NCBI RefSeq assembly: GCF_003255815.1
Contig: NC_037668.1
Location: forward strand, 10,173,327 to 10,237,326
DNA from: Theropithecus gelada
Lineage: Eukaryota > Chordata > Mammalia > Primates > Cercopithecidae
Direction of reading: 5' to 3'
Length of the DNA: 64,000 nt
Shown: piece after piece, positions 13,701 through 28,700 of the stretch
Layout of the letters: every line of letters begins with the position of its first letter
How positions within the stretch are numbered: the first letter of the stretch is position 1
Translations under genes and position numbers: made by a program
The notes under the pieces: generated by a model
Databases searched by the model: none
Told to the model about the DNA's origin: nothing
Seen by the model: only the letters and a program-made list of their open reading frames with translations

Positions 13701-16700
13701 AATTGATAAGCAATAATGAAAACATATTTTTAATGCCCTGAAAATAAAGTTTACAAACTGAAATTCTATAAGAGACTGATTAACCCAATTCTAGCTTTTG
13801 TTAACTAGTCATAATTTCCCATAATTTCTTCTGAAATTTTCACAGAAATGCAGGGTGTTCTGAACACATGAAAATACTCACTTTGCTTCAGGGTTTTAAT
13901 GAGCTTTTGGCCAGTGAGGGGAAGGTCAGGGCTGTGGTCCTACAGTTAAGCTGAAATAGAACAGGCGAAGAGCGTTCTCCCTCCCTGAGCTTCCAAGAAC
14001 TCACGATCTCTTAGTGCTATCTTAGCAGCTGATGGGTGAGGAAATTTTAACTGAATAAAAACTTCAAAATGGGTTATCAGAGGAGGGTCAATGATAGGAA
14101 AGATTCTGCCTAAAAAGGCTTAACATAGATGGGAGAGAGTGATTAACAGAGAGACTGAAAGGCAGGATCAGGGAGTCAGAGTAATGCATTGCAGACAACT
14201 TCTATTTAGGTGCAAGACCTGACATTAGTCTTCCCTATCACATGCTTGTGAGAATATGGATTTGAAGGGTGTAGGTTAGTCAGTCAGGTCGATGCAGGAA
14301 AGAATTAAACAGCATCAGGAAAGATAGATTACATAATAACATATGCAGCATATCAACTTTTATAAAAACTTTTATTAGATTATTGTTCATTATAGTCAAT
14401 TACCTGAGATTGATATAACTGGTGCAATTCAGACTTAAAAAAAGGTGGTATTCTGTGGTTCTTAATATCCATTAGATAATTTTGTGTTGTCTCAATTTCC
14501 TTCCTGGTTGATGTTTCCATAATGATGCAAAAGAAGACATGGAACATTTTAAAGTGTTATTTGTTTGTGCTTTAGCTCTAAATCCCACAACAGTGAATGC
14601 AATCACTAACAATAAAACTGATAAGAATTAATTTGTTAGATATTTTTTGTCAAATTGTTTTGGTTCATTCTCTCTTCTTTTAGAATCAGTCACATTTCTT
14701 ACTTCAAAAATCAGACTCTCATGTAAGATAGGAAATAATGATACCGGATGTTAGTTTGATTTTGTAATTGGTCTCAAAAGGCTAAAAATCACATAGCCCT
14801 GTAATGGTTAAACTTCTTGAGGTTTTTCAATTCTCTGAGGTTTAAATGACAGCTAGAGTCTACTGGTTTTCATAATTTCAGTAGCAGTAGTAACAAAAAA
14901 ACTTAAACCAAAAACAGAATCTTGAGGCATGATTTGTGAATAATGTGGTCAGTGGTTATAGAGTTAAATAAAAGCAATCATGATAGTCCTGTTTTCCAAT
15001 ACCAGAACCCCTATGTTGGGGAGACATTATGTAGGGAAAACCAATGAGATGTAAACGAAGTCACTGGGTAAGTCCAGGAGCTTTTAGAGAGGGCTGACTC
15101 AGCTGGGAGACTTTTCCTTGTCCTTGCCTTGTGTCTTTCCCAGCTTCCTGAAATATGAATGTAATGCATGGGGCTGCAGCAATCATTTTGCAACTAGGAA
15201 GTAAGCTTGAGAATGAAAATGATATACTAAGAATGATGGAACAGATAAAAAGAAGGAATCTGAATTCCTGATGATGTTGTGGTGCTTCCTACCATGAACT
15301 GCCCATCTCTGACTTCTTTCACATTAGGAAAATAAGCCCCTTTTTAATATGAGCACGGATTTGGAGGTTGTCTGTTAAATGTAGTTGAACTAAATCCTCC
15401 CTGAAATAGTTTTCATTTTTAAGTGCTTATTGCACTTAAAAAGCTTAAGTTTTGCAAAATATTTTACACTTAATCTTACAATAACCCTGTGAGTTACTAC
15501 TTTTGTCCTCATTTTATGAGTTGAAAAACCAAAGTATAGAGAAGTTAAGTAACCTGTTCCAAATCACATTACCAATTAAGGGTGGAATCTAAATTAAAAC
15601 CCAGGTTGCTTGCCTCCAAACCCATGATCTTGACAACTGCACATGCTAGTCAGCCGTCAGTCCCCCAGTGTGAGAGCTAAAAGAGACCTGCTATGGGTCT
15701 GCTATGGACTGCTATTTGGTAGTCCAATTAGCCTCCGTTTATTGATGAGCAAACTGAACTCCTGAAGTAAATGTTACTGAAGTGAAACAAGCAGCCAGCA
15801 TCAGACATTCTGTAAGTAATCAAATTGTAACTGATTGGATCTGTGACCAGTGCTCTTATACTAGTTGACCTGTCTGGAAATACCAGACAGGCATGATCAA
15901 AATACAACCTTACTTCAACTTTCACTTCCCATTAAAAGTTTCTTATCTCTACTGCGTCACTGGATTCACTCGCCGATCTATGGCAGTCTGGTTGCTGCCC
16001 ACCACTCTCTTAAACTTATTCTCACAAAAGAAGCTAATCAATCTTGTAACTGATAAACCCAAATTTCTTTTTTCATTCCCATTTCTAATTCTTCTAAATC
16101 ATCTGACATTTGCTGACCAGCTTCTATTTCCTTGAAACTTGCTCTTTCCTTGACCCAGGTCATTTTCCACATTGCCAACACTTGTCTTTCTGTGACACTC
16201 ATCTAATTATATGCTTTACTCTTCTTCTTCAAAAAACTTTCACTGGCTTGCCATTATATACCTATAAGTTAAAACTTGAAATTGTTAATGTTTCAAAATT
16301 TAATAAATTTGTATAGATAATACAAGCGTATGTACACAGTTTAATGAACACTCAAGAGTACATAATAATGAAGTCTCTATCTCATCCTATCCCCCATCTC
16401 TCAATCTCCTTCCTCTCAGGCAATCATGGTCTCTTGGAGAAGCTCTTAGGGATATTCTGATAATAATGGGCTTCAGGGCACATTACCTTAAAATATGGCA
16501 GCTTGACACACTGAATATTTTCAGCTGAAGGAATGTGAGAAAATGGCAGAAGCAGGAAGGTTACTCTCACCTTCCCTCTGCCCTTCTTCCCTGAAGCAGG
16601 ACATAAAACCTAGAAACGATTTTCTGCCCTTCCCCTGAAGCAGCTCATAAGACCCTCTTATGAGAGATGCCCTTGCAATACCTGCAGGAAAGGAGCATCC

Positions 16701-19700
16701 TTATCTCTGAAGACACAGATGCACAGAGAGGAATATGAGCAACAGATCTTGCCTCAGTCCCCCAGCTTATTACCATTAGATTGTGCTTTTTTGCCCTATC
16801 ATATTTCTCCATGAGTGTCCATTCTTCATGAAACCTAGCATAAAGACACTCAGGTATAGCCATTTATTTGAGTCTTCATTTCCTTATGAAGACTGTCATG
16901 TCATGTAAAACTTAAGCTATCCTCCCTGCAGACAGTATATCCCTTCTAGTTTGACCTCGAATAGGGGAGGTGACCCATGAGGCTTAAAGTCTTATCTCAG
17001 CACTCCCCTAACACATTTCACAAGACAACCCTGACATGTTTATGAAGAAACATATTAATCCTGAAGTCATCCTGAAGAGGAGCCATGCAAATATGTACAA
17101 TAGATAGTATCATATGTACCGCTACATACTCAACAACTATATCCGGATTCTTTTCTCTATGACAAACGAGCTGGAGTTGAAATCCCCACCTAGGACTAAA
17201 AGGAAACCAAACCATATAACGCTTAGAGCACATTCCTCCTGTGAATTATAAGAACCTTGAGAGTTTATGATTGTGTTCTGCATTAAAGTTCCAGAATATT
17301 TATTGGTATATTAGAATCGCCAAAAGCACAGAGAAGGCCTGGACAGCTTTCTTGCTTAGGAGAGGAAGAGGATCTATCTAATGGTCAAATGGGTTTCCTC
17401 AAGAGACAGTGGCGTCGTCACATAAAGCTGAATGACCACTTGGTAGACATGTTGCGGAAGAGAGTCAAATAACATCTGGGTGCCTGGTAGGACATTTTGG
17501 CCTATCCCATTCTCAGAGTCTATTACTCTGGGCTCTTTCAGGTGCTTATGTGCATTTTGGGGTAGAATTACCTCGTTTTGTCTATCTTTTCTTTCCAGCG
17601 TTTTGAGGATGCTGTGTGCCTATGTGAAAGGAAAGGAAAGTATGGTGAAAAGGGGCAATGATTTCAGCTTAAAAACAAAACCAAAAACCCTCACCACTAT
17701 ATGATGAATTGTTAATAGTATGGGAGATGAAGGGCTGTGAATTCATTGATGTAGTCACCAAAAGTTATAGCACCTGCATATTCCATTTCCTCAATCACTG
17801 CATGCCTAATACTAATTAGAACACATTATTGGATTAACTTACCTCCATTTCTTTTCAAAGAAATCTTTCCTAAATGTGTCTGATGGACATTTTGGAGGCG
17901 TAGCCAAAGATTGCTTGAATAAATCAGTTAGGTGAGCTGCAACTTTAAACACAGATGTATTTAACTTTTATCCCCACTTCTTCATAGGACAACACACAAT
18001 CAGTACACAATTACTCATTTGAGATACCTGTTAAGAGACTATATTTAATCTATCAAGAGTTTACTAGGATTTACATGACCAAGTTGTAATACAACCGTAA
18101 ACTAGACTACTTTTATGAAATATCCTACCAGAAAACACGCAACTTATAGTCAAAATGTAAAATGCAGTGATCTCTCCTTTCTCCCATATTATTAGGGGAA
18201 GTGGTGTTCTGCTTAACTGAATTTCCTCATATCTGAGGCAGCAAACCTTAAAACAAATTAACCATGATATTGAAATTGTTTTTCTGAATATTTTCCTGCT
18301 TCCTGAATAAGACAATGGTTGTTCAACAATTTAGACAGCAATTCTCAGTTTATTCACAAAACATGATCTTGATGGGATGTCAACGGGAGATTAAAAGAAG
18401 GAAAATATTTTCATGTTTCATGGTTACATGAGCTTGGGAAACACTGATTTATACAAGGTTAAATAGGTTTCACTACTTTTCTGCATCTTTAATTAATTAA
18501 TGTACATGTGACTCTCTAAGAAAATAAGACAATATGAAGCATTATACAAACTTCTTTTAACATGAAACTCATTTTTGGTGGGGCCTTCTCATAGATGAGT
18601 GTTTTAGGAAATACTATGGGGGAATGTTGATTTAGGATCATTTAAATTAATATGTCAGGGACAGCTATAAGTATGCAACAACTGTTTATTTCCTGGAACT
18701 GTTTGTTTAAAAAAATACGTTAGTTTTTACTTCACTTTTGGAAAACCTATGTGTTTTCCTTGTTGTGCCTGTTCACTTGTCCCAGAGGTTAAAAATTCAA
18801 AAGCTACAGGGTAGCGTTGCCAGATAAAGTAGAGGGACCCTGGTTAAATTTGCATTTCAAATAAACGACTTTTTAGTATAAGTATATCCCAGGCTTCCGG
18901 GGACACACTGTGTCTTAGCCTGCTTTGTGTTGCTATAAAATAATACCCGAGGCTGTGTAATTCATAAAGAAAAGAGATTTCTTTGGCTCACAATTCTTCA
19001 GGCTGTACAAGAAGCATGGTGCTGGCATCTGCTTCTGGTGAGGGCGTTAGGCTACTTCCACTCATGGCAGTGGGGGAAGGGGAGCTGGTATGTATAGATA
19101 TCACATCATGAAAAAGGAAGCAACAGAGAGAGGGGAGATTCCAGACTCATTTTACCAACCAGCTCTCATGGCAACTAATAGAGTGGGAATTCACCTCACC
19201 AAGAGGGCAGAAGGTACCAAGCCATTCATGAGGGATCCACCCCAACGACCCAAATGCCTCCCATTAGGCCCCACCTCTCTCTAACATTTGGGATCAAATT
19301 TCTTTTCTTTTCTTTTGTTTGGAGACAGGGCCTTGCGCTGTTGCCCAGGCTGGAGTGCAGTGGCATGATCGCTGCTCATTGCAATCACCACCTACCAGGC
19401 GAAAGATATCCTCCCGCCTCAGCCTCCAGAGTAGTTGGAACCGCAGGCATGCACCACCACAGCCGACTCATTTGTTTTTTGTATTTTCTGTAGAGATGGG
19501 GTTTCACCATGTTGCCCAGGCTGGACTCCAACTCCTAGTCTCAAGAGATCCACCCACTTTGGCCTCCCAAAGTGCTAGGATTACAGGCAAGAGCCACCAG
19601 TCCCGGCCTGGGGATCAAATTTCAGCATGCGATTTAAAGGGGTCAAACATCCAAACTATAGTGTACTTATACTAACTAAAATTATTATTTGTCATTCATC

Positions 19701-22700
19701 TAAAATTTAACTAGGCCTTCTCTATTTTTATTCACTAAATCTGGCCACCCAACTACAGGAGTTGTCCAGGGTAAAAGAGTGACCACAGAGTATAGGGACA
19801 GGGAGACATAAGGGGTTGTGATGGACTCCCGTTATGCTCATTCTAAAGAAGCAGCTGCCAATTATCTTTAGCCAAACTTACTATGTAACAATGTGAGATT
19901 TCAAGAGGAAAAAGTCTGGATAAAGAACAACAACAACAACAAAAACAACTGTACAAGCCCACATTGTGGAGGATACTCAGAACCTATCTGTGGGACGAAT
20001 GAAGCCCATAGCTGCCAGTTTATGATTTTTGCCATATGGCCAACGAAACAAAATCCCACCAAATTCTCTACTGCTTGTTTGCTGTGAGCTATGAAACCAT
20101 CTAGCCACATTTGTTAGGGCTGTGTACATATACCCCCAAATGAATACTCTTTGAATGAGATCTAAGAGTAATCTACTTGCACTACATACAGTGTAAAACA
20201 GTGCAAGGCTTTGTTGATAACAGTGTAGTTGCTCAAAAGTTCTGTGTGTGGGAAGGCGGGCTGTTGGTTGGTTGACGGTTTCCTTCCTATATCTTCATTA
20301 TAGCTGAGGCTAACATAAAAGTCAAATGTCAACATTTTTCACTTAATGGATGAAAGTTAAAGATGAATGAGAGAAAATTATGGTTTTCTAGGATCTCAAA
20401 GCTCAGGCAGAACAATACATGCAGAATGATTTACAAAACTAAACCACCACAACACAACATGGCCAATACAAGAATGGAGACAGGTACATGGTGTCTTGTT
20501 AGCAGATAACAGAATGACTGATAAGTGTATTTAAGATGATTCCTTTGAAATTTGTAAATATACTGCAGAAGAATATTAAATGCAACTCACCTTCAGTAAC
20601 ATGACTTTTTGTAGTTTCCTCCATTTTAGGGAAAGACTGAAATGAAGATAGAATTACTTAATGGCGATGATTATATTACTTACAAGACTTACTTTGTTTA
20701 GAAACATTCTTTCAAGTTGATCTTTTGTAAAAATTACTATAACATGAATTAGTTTAAAAATACTGATATAAAATTAATTTTTGTAGGTCATTCCTTCCAA
20801 TTAACTAATGTCTAAAAATGGAAATGATTTTAAGTTGTAAAAATTCCTATTTCTTCTTCTTTCCTATTTCACTCATCATTCAGTATTTCAATAAATACCA
20901 ATTTCTTTTGAAGACAACAAAAAGTTTTATTTAAGGGCCTTCAGAATTATTTATGAAGGAAGAGCCTAAAATGTATTTGGAAAATGCAATATATAGAGAA
21001 ATTGATTGCCACAAAAACTGAAAATTATGAGGAGAGAGCAAATACTTCATGAAAGTGGCAGAAGCAGCTATTTTTTCACGGTATTTTGTCTTGAAACATT
21101 TAATATTGAAATAATAGTAAGACGACGGGTATACAAGGCATTTTCTCACCATAACCAGCTTGAGGAGATCAGCGGCATTGCCTCTCTCCTCCTCAGTTCT
21201 GGAATCTTTAACCATCATTTCCTGCAGCTCATCTTCTTTCTTCAGAATATGGTTTATGTAATCCTAAATCAGCAGAATAAAATAAACAGACAAAAACTAG
21301 GAATTAGGTAGAGAGAGATACAAAAATGGTCATCAACTTGAAATATTACAAAAAATGAAGAATATATAGGTTTACAATGCTCAAGAACTGTTTACTAGTC
21401 AAACAATCTGAAAAGACTTTTTCTTAATATGTCAACAGGAAAAACCTGAAAAGTGCAAAAGCACAGCTTTAAGGGCCACAGGATAGAACTGCATGGGGGC
21501 CTCAGAGAGGCCCTGTTTCTACCTCTGCACTTAAGTGTCTTCATCAATAAAATGGACAGAGTTGGGTTAGATAACGTCTAGCATCCTTTCAGGTATAGTT
21601 TTTTTATTTTATCTGTAAATGGAATTTGCCTAGTTCATGTCTTTGCTTCCAAGAGACATGTACTTTATTTTTTTCATAAGTATTTGATCCATTTCCATAA
21701 CTAATAATACCCTGCTCTGTGCCAGGTGCTAGGCATATAACCATAAACAAAACACATACAATCCCTGTACTGAGGGAGTAAACAAACTTGAGATGTTACA
21801 GACATGATCATACAATTAACTATATATTTACAAATTCTTAGACCACTTCCAAAGCCTTTTCCTCCATGGACAAGTATATTAATATGTGGTTCTGTCTTTA
21901 TCCAGTGGTCACTATATCAGTTTTCTATATAGTGACAAAGATGGAGGGCTCTATATAGAAATCACTTACAAAAAAATCTTACTTTTTCAATGTCTTTGGG
22001 CTTCTTAATAATTTCTACACCTTATGGGAACCATTAAATATTTTCTACTTCTCAACCTTCTACTCTGAAAGACTGACATCCTTGTGTTGCACTAGATAAA
22101 TATTGGTAGAATTATGTAATTTCAGGTTTCTTAGGAAACCAAGAGCAACGATTGCTCTGTTTCTGATTCTTTTGGGTCAGGTTACTTAGATTCCATTACC
22201 TTAAGGGAAACCTGCAGCCTCAGTTTCACCTCATTCTTTATGATCTCATGCTGAATGAACTGGCGCATCTGTAGCACACTGGGGCTCTTGAGTATGGCAC
22301 GTGGGGCACTCACTAGCTGTTTGGAATCAATGCAAAGGCCTTTCCAAATCTGAGTGCCAAACGGAGGTCCTGGAGTTTTTTTCTGTTAACAAAACAAAGC
22401 AATAAAACCACCAAAGAAATCAGAATGTTCTCACATTCAGATTTTTTAAGTGTTAATTTATTATGTAGATATCATAATAACCTTTCAGGGACACAGGCGT
22501 GAAGAAAATCCTTAACCTCAAAAAGTTCTGCAAATATAAGGAAAATCAATAACAGAACTGGGCATGCTTTCCTCTTTATTTATGTTACCAAGATACTGGA
22601 TATTTAAAAATCCTGTTGCATGGTGTCCTGGGTAGGATGTAGAAGAATGCTAAGCAATGTAATAACAGCCTAGCTTATGACAAATGGATGTGGCTATTTC

Positions 22701-25700
22701 TTAGTACCCACAAGTAGACGAAGACATTTGGCACTGAGCAGTCTTTCACTTTCAGGTTCTGTGTTCATTTTGACCTAGAAAGATTCTTTGCAAGAGAAGT
22801 AATTCCACAGATCTGGGCCGTCTTTGAGCTTACGCTAGATTAAGCATGCCTCCAGAGTCTGAGGATCTCTGGGGCAGAAAAAGCTACCTGAGAGTAAACT
22901 CACACTATATGTTATACTTGTGATTGATTTTCAGGAATGGTGTGCTTTGCTGCCCTACTATGTCCTCAAGTGTGCTGGATGTGCTTCATTTCAAAAGGCC
23001 TGGACAGTGACAGCCACTTAGGGGCTTTGCAGGCCTGTGCCACTCCTACCAGATGTAGAAGGTCAGAGCATAAGAGTTTCAGAGAATGAGAATAAACTTT
23101 CTTCAATAATCTTAGACGTGGCATACCCTTTGTCGTCATGTAGTACTCACAATTTGGACATAGCCTCAGTGTGCCATTTGGTGTGACCTCCTCATTTTCA
23201 GAGAAGGAAATGGAGACCCAGTGTGACTTGTCCAAGATCCCACATTAATAAGGGGTAGAATTGGGATCAGAATTCAAGTCACCTTCATCTTACCATGTTG
23301 ACTACAGTCACCAAATTTAACCACAGGGCTAGGAAGTCACTGTAATCTTAAATGTTCATCATCTGTGTTTGCTATTACAAGATTTAGTGTAGGACAGCAA
23401 AAATGATCACAATCAAAAACATTATCTCAATTATCAATCTCTGATCATACTATCAATAGCTTCACTGATTTAATTATTTAACACCTGACCATATGTTGGA
23501 CATGTGCCATAAATTGCTTATAAAATGAAATGGTAAATTATGCAAGGTGCAGAACTTCATTGATTCTTACCCAAGATATTTTATTCTTAAAAAAATTTAG
23601 GTGGAGCTTCTCTTAACTGACATAATTACAATGTTTACTTTCTAACATTGCAATATGCGTATAATCCTTCATATTATTCTTAGACGGTCAGTTTGGGGAT
23701 TTTTAATATATGAAGAAAAAAAGGGAGAGTAAAAGACCCAAAACTGTGTGTTAAAATGAACAAATAAGAAATGATAGAAGGAAATATTTCTGTATGATAT
23801 AATATCAGTAATTCCATGACAGAGGTGTAACCTGGCTTACTCAGAAAGAATGTTTTAATATTATAGGAAGATGTGCAAGCCTACAATACAGGATAAAAGA
23901 AATAAAACTGAAATTAGCTAGCCAGGAGTATTCCTCTAAAATGTTGGAATACTCAGAGTATTCCTCTAACATCTACAAATGTTAGAATCTTCAAATATAA
24001 AACTCCTTGAGCACATTAACAATTTACATAAGAATGAAAATATATGAATATATGGGAGGAGACCTAAGACTCTGGTCCACTGCCCTTGGATGGATGTACA
24101 CACTAATAAAATGACTTTTTAGAAGAAATTATATACCTCAACTGAGGGAAATGTTTCCCATGACCTTGACCGGAGATTAGGAGGGACAATTGTATCTTCC
24201 TTTTTTATTAACCATGGTGATGCTTCATGGAAAGGGCGAAGGACTGTGATGGTCAGGGTGCCTGGTTCAAAGAAAGTTGTCAGAAGACCATTACCCATTG
24301 AAAGTACTCAGAGAAAATGAAAATGCATTCACTAAATTCAACAAGTTCTTTTTGAATAGCCTTAGACACAAAAGATTAATGAGACACAATGACTATACTT
24401 AGGAACCTTACAAACAAATAAGAAGGATGAAGCTTTCAGTCACTGTGACACCTATAGACTGGATTTAGATCACCTGAAAGTATTCATTGACACCTCACTG
24501 TCCCTCACCAACCACATACAAGTTCTGTCAGTTCTCCCAATAAACTTGAGTCCACCTTTTTCTCTCTCTGTGAAACCTACTTGATGTGCCTTAAAAAGAT
24601 CCTGCTCTAGACTATAGCAACAACTGACTTTGCCACCTATATATACTCTGTGAGTGAACCTTCCCTTGCAGTCAGGGTGACTGATTATGTTAGTCCATGA
24701 TGAAAACTCTTTTTTGCCTTCACATTGCTTGTGAGGTAAAAGATGGCCCTTAACATTCTTTTGCCCCTACCTCAACTTGTACTGTTCTTCCCCTCTGTGC
24801 TTCGGCTACTTTGGCCTTTCCCCCAACCCATGTTTTCCAATGCTTTATGCTTTCTCTTTTATGTTTTCTTTTCCAAGAAAGCTCTCTCTCTTACCTTAAT
24901 TAACCACTACCTACCTACCCACTAGCTTTTGGCTCAGGTGTCTTCAGGGAAGCCTTCTAGACTATGTCAGTTTCTTCTGTTAGATTCTCTCAGACCTATG
25001 TTATTTTCCTTCATAGGCCTTATCCCAACTTATAATCATACAGTTGTGTGACTTTATAATTAACAGCTATCTCTCCCAGTAACCTACAAGCTCCATTGAA
25101 ACAGGGTCCATGCCTGTTTCAGTTCACCATTGTATTCCTAACACCCAGCCAGTGTTTAGTACATGGTGGTTTGCCAAGTAGAGGCTAATTAAATGACTAA
25201 CAAACCAATGTGAGATGAATTCTTATTCTCTCACAGTTCCATACATGCACCACACTGACTGGGGGTTAGTCAGAGTCCCCCATGTTCCATATTCACAAAG
25301 AGCAAGGTGTATTAATGTCATGCACATGTGCATTGATACACTAAAAGTTTTAAGGGCACAGAAATGCAGGCATATTTATAAATGCACACAAAATGTATCC
25401 CAAAACACAAAGATGAAAACACACACACACACACACACACATAAACCTAGGCACAGCACATAGGTTTTGTATGCAGATAATATATAGGCTTATATCTATA
25501 TTTAGATACACATATTACATATATTGGATGGTTCTTACTTAATGCGATACGTATCTCTAACCTCTGGCAACACACCAATTTCCCTGAAGTTGAGGAAAAC
25601 AACATAAGTACCCAATGAATATAGCTTATATAACTTACCAGGTATTTCAGGTTGGCATTATAACTCATACATCAATTTCATCAAAGCAACATCTTCAAAA

Positions 25701-28700
25701 TGACAAAAAATGAATTTACAAGAGATATCTCACTGTTCTTTGTTTTTTCTTACCAAGATGAAATGAACTCATAAATCAGAACTTTGGTACATACCTGAAC
25801 ACAGATACAAATCTGCTGATAGGAGAAGAGGGATACATACTCAGCTTACGCAGATTGGTGCTCAGATACATCTTGATATATACCTAAATTCAAGTAGCTA
25901 TATAAGCTATAAGTCATAGCAACTTATTTCTGCTCTACTTTCCAAAGCAGAGCAGTAAAGTGAGCAAAGTGGAAAAGTAAGATGACATGAAGACATACTG
26001 GATAGTAAGGAGAATGAGAATTGGCGAAGAGACACAGTGCATTCCACACAGTATGGGTCCTCTACCTGGCTGTTCCTGCACTGGCTCTTGGAGAACAACA
26101 GTATTTGGTTCTTTATATGCCAAAGATAGATATTCTTCTATGTCACTGTCTCGAAGAAGTTCCATTCCTGATCCATCAGCATACATAACGAAAAACCTAT
26201 TTGAAGAAATAAAAATATAATCACTTCAAGTATTCAGTTAAAATGCTCCTTGAGCTTAGAATTAAAAGTAAAATTATAGTATTATTATTTTACCTGGGGA
26301 CATGTTCACCATAGATTTGCTGATGATTCTTTTCAAGGTGCATAGAGGATAGACTATCATAGCCCTCAGGTTTTTCATTTAAATCATCTTCCAATTTTTT
26401 TTCAGGTAATATAGTTGATATGCTACCATCAGCCATGACCTAAGGCATAAAGTATGTAAGCAACTAAAAGAAAAGAAAGTCATAATGCTTATATTTCCAC
26501 TGATCCAATTTGAGAAAACAGATGGTTTGGTGGGTTTATTCAGAAAATTGGAGATGTTTATTTGCAAGGTATTGTTTACTAAGTAGAGACTGCATTAATA
26601 AAAGTAAAAACCTAGCAGGATAACTCTACTTATAAACGACACGTAAAACAGGAACACAGACTGAAACATATTCAGAATGAAGTGAATAGGATGGGGAGGA
26701 TACTCAAAACCTCATACTATGAAGATAGGTTCAAGGAATTGGGAATTTAAACATGGAGGAATGGGTACTCATGCAATAGCTGTCTTGAATTATTTGGAAG
26801 GACCTTAGCATGGAAGGGGCTTATACTCTGGGATTTCAAACACAGAATTGCGGCTCATGGGTAGAAAACTTAGGGGAACAGATTTAGTATGAATATGAGA
26901 AAAAATGTTCTAGTCCTTTATTACTGTCTAAATATGCCTTGAGTCTCTCCAGAAAGGGGTGTGATTCATGCTGCAAGACCACTGAGGCGGATGCCCAAGA
27001 GGAGTATCAATGCCCAGAAAAATGCTTGGCCTAGAGGGTTTTGAGCTTTAAATTTCTACTTCAATTTGTCATAAATTGAAATTTGTCAGTTTCAACTCAT
27101 GCTGTGAAGAGTTTCAGTTACTTAGCAAAGAAAAAATAAGCTGGATCAGGGCTTATCTACATATCAAAACAACGTTAGGAATTCTGTTGTATAACTCCAA
27201 ATTTAAAAAATAACTTCATACCTATTAGTTGATAGACAAAATTTCACTGTTGAATTAGAAATTTAAAAAAAAAAAAGATAAATGCCTAGAGCAATAGTTG
27301 GCAAATCTTTTTTGTCACAGGCACGACAGTAAATATTTTAGAGTTTGAATTTGCAGGCCATACATTCTCTGTTGCAACTACTCAACTCTGCCATTATTAC
27401 GTAAAGCAGCCATAGATAGACACTATGTAAACAAATGAGCATGACTGTGTTCCAATAACACTTTATAAAACGACATTGAAATTTGTATTTCCTATAATTT
27501 TGCTGTGTCTTCTTTTGTTTTTTCAAAAACCATTTAAGCATATATGAAACCATTTTTAGTTCACGGGCTATAGATAAACAAGTGGCCATTGTCTGCCAGT
27601 TCCTGACCTAGAGGTGAGGGGATAGTCGTGGTGTTGAAAGACAAAGAAGCAAACATTTTCTCACATTCTGTAGGTTGTCTGTTTAGTCTGTTGATAATTT
27701 CTTTTGCTGTACAGAAGCTTTTTAGTTTAATTAGGTCCCATTTGTCAATTTTTGCTTTTGTTGCAATTGCTTTTGGTGTCTTTGACATGAAATATTTGCC
27801 AGGGTCTGTGATCAGAAGGGTATTTTCTGGGTTTTCTTCAAGGGTTTTTGTAGTTTAGGTTTTACATGTAAGTCTTGAGACAATTACTGTATATGGAAGG
27901 AGTCTAGTTTCAACCTTCTGCATATAGCCAGCCATTTATCCCAGTACCATTTATTGACTAGGGAGTCCTTTCCTTATTGCTTGCTTTTGTTGGTTTTGTT
28001 GAAGATGATTGTAGGTATGCAACTTTATTTCTGGGCTCTCTATTCAGTTCCATTGGTCTATGTGTCTGTTTTAGTACTGGTATCATGCTATTTTGGTTAT
28101 TGTAGCCCTGTAGTATAGCTGAAGTTGGATAATGTGATGCCTCAATCTTTGTTCCTTTTGCTTAGGATTGCTTTGGCTATTTGGGCTCCTTTTTTTGGTT
28201 CCATGTGAATTTTAGAACAGCTTTTTCTAATTCTGTGAAGAATGTCATTGCTACGTTGATAGGAATAGCCTTGAATCTGTAAATCGCTTCGGGCAGTATG
28301 GCCATTTTAATAATATTGATTTTTCCTATCCATGATCATGGAATGTTTTCCCATTTGGTTGTGTCATCTCTGATATCTCTTATCAATGTTTTGTAATTCT
28401 CAGTGTAGAGACCTTCCACCTCCCTGGTTAGCTGTATTCTTAGGCATTTTATTTTTTGGTGGCTATTATGAATAGGATTATTTTCTTTTTTATTATTATT
28501 ATACTTTAAGTTCGAGGGTACATGTGCACAATGTGCAGTTTGATACATAGGTATACATGTGCCATGTTGGTTTACTGCACCCATCAACTCGTCATTTACA
28601 TTAGGTATTTCTCCTAATGCTCTCCATCCCCCAGGCCCCCACCCCCTGACAGGCCCTGGGGTGTGATGTTGCCTGCCCTGTGTCCAAGTGTTCTCATTGT

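Larger units (their letters stand above)
18815..19752. mobile_element. DNA transposon (hAT-type MITE) split by an LTR
   Basis: Left arm: gttgccagataaagtagagg, ggttaaatttgcatttcaaa, tttttagtataagtatatcc (18815-18908). Right arm: gtacttatactaactaaaat, atctaaaatttaactaggcc, tcactaaatctggccaccca (19662-19752). The arms are imperfect inverted complements of each other, as in a palindromic MITE. Everything between is a later LTR plus Alu. Confidence 0.6.

Noticed and set aside
14504..17842. Extra exon between E15 and E16
   Set aside because: None with proper phase (2 in, 2 out) and good splice sites was found; E15 and E16 join in frame directly.
17843..17869. Shorter version of exon E15 using an internal ttag acceptor
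   Set aside because: It keeps the phase only by giving a different frame and loses the conserved-looking FRKDFFEKKW motif; the longer exon fits on both sides.
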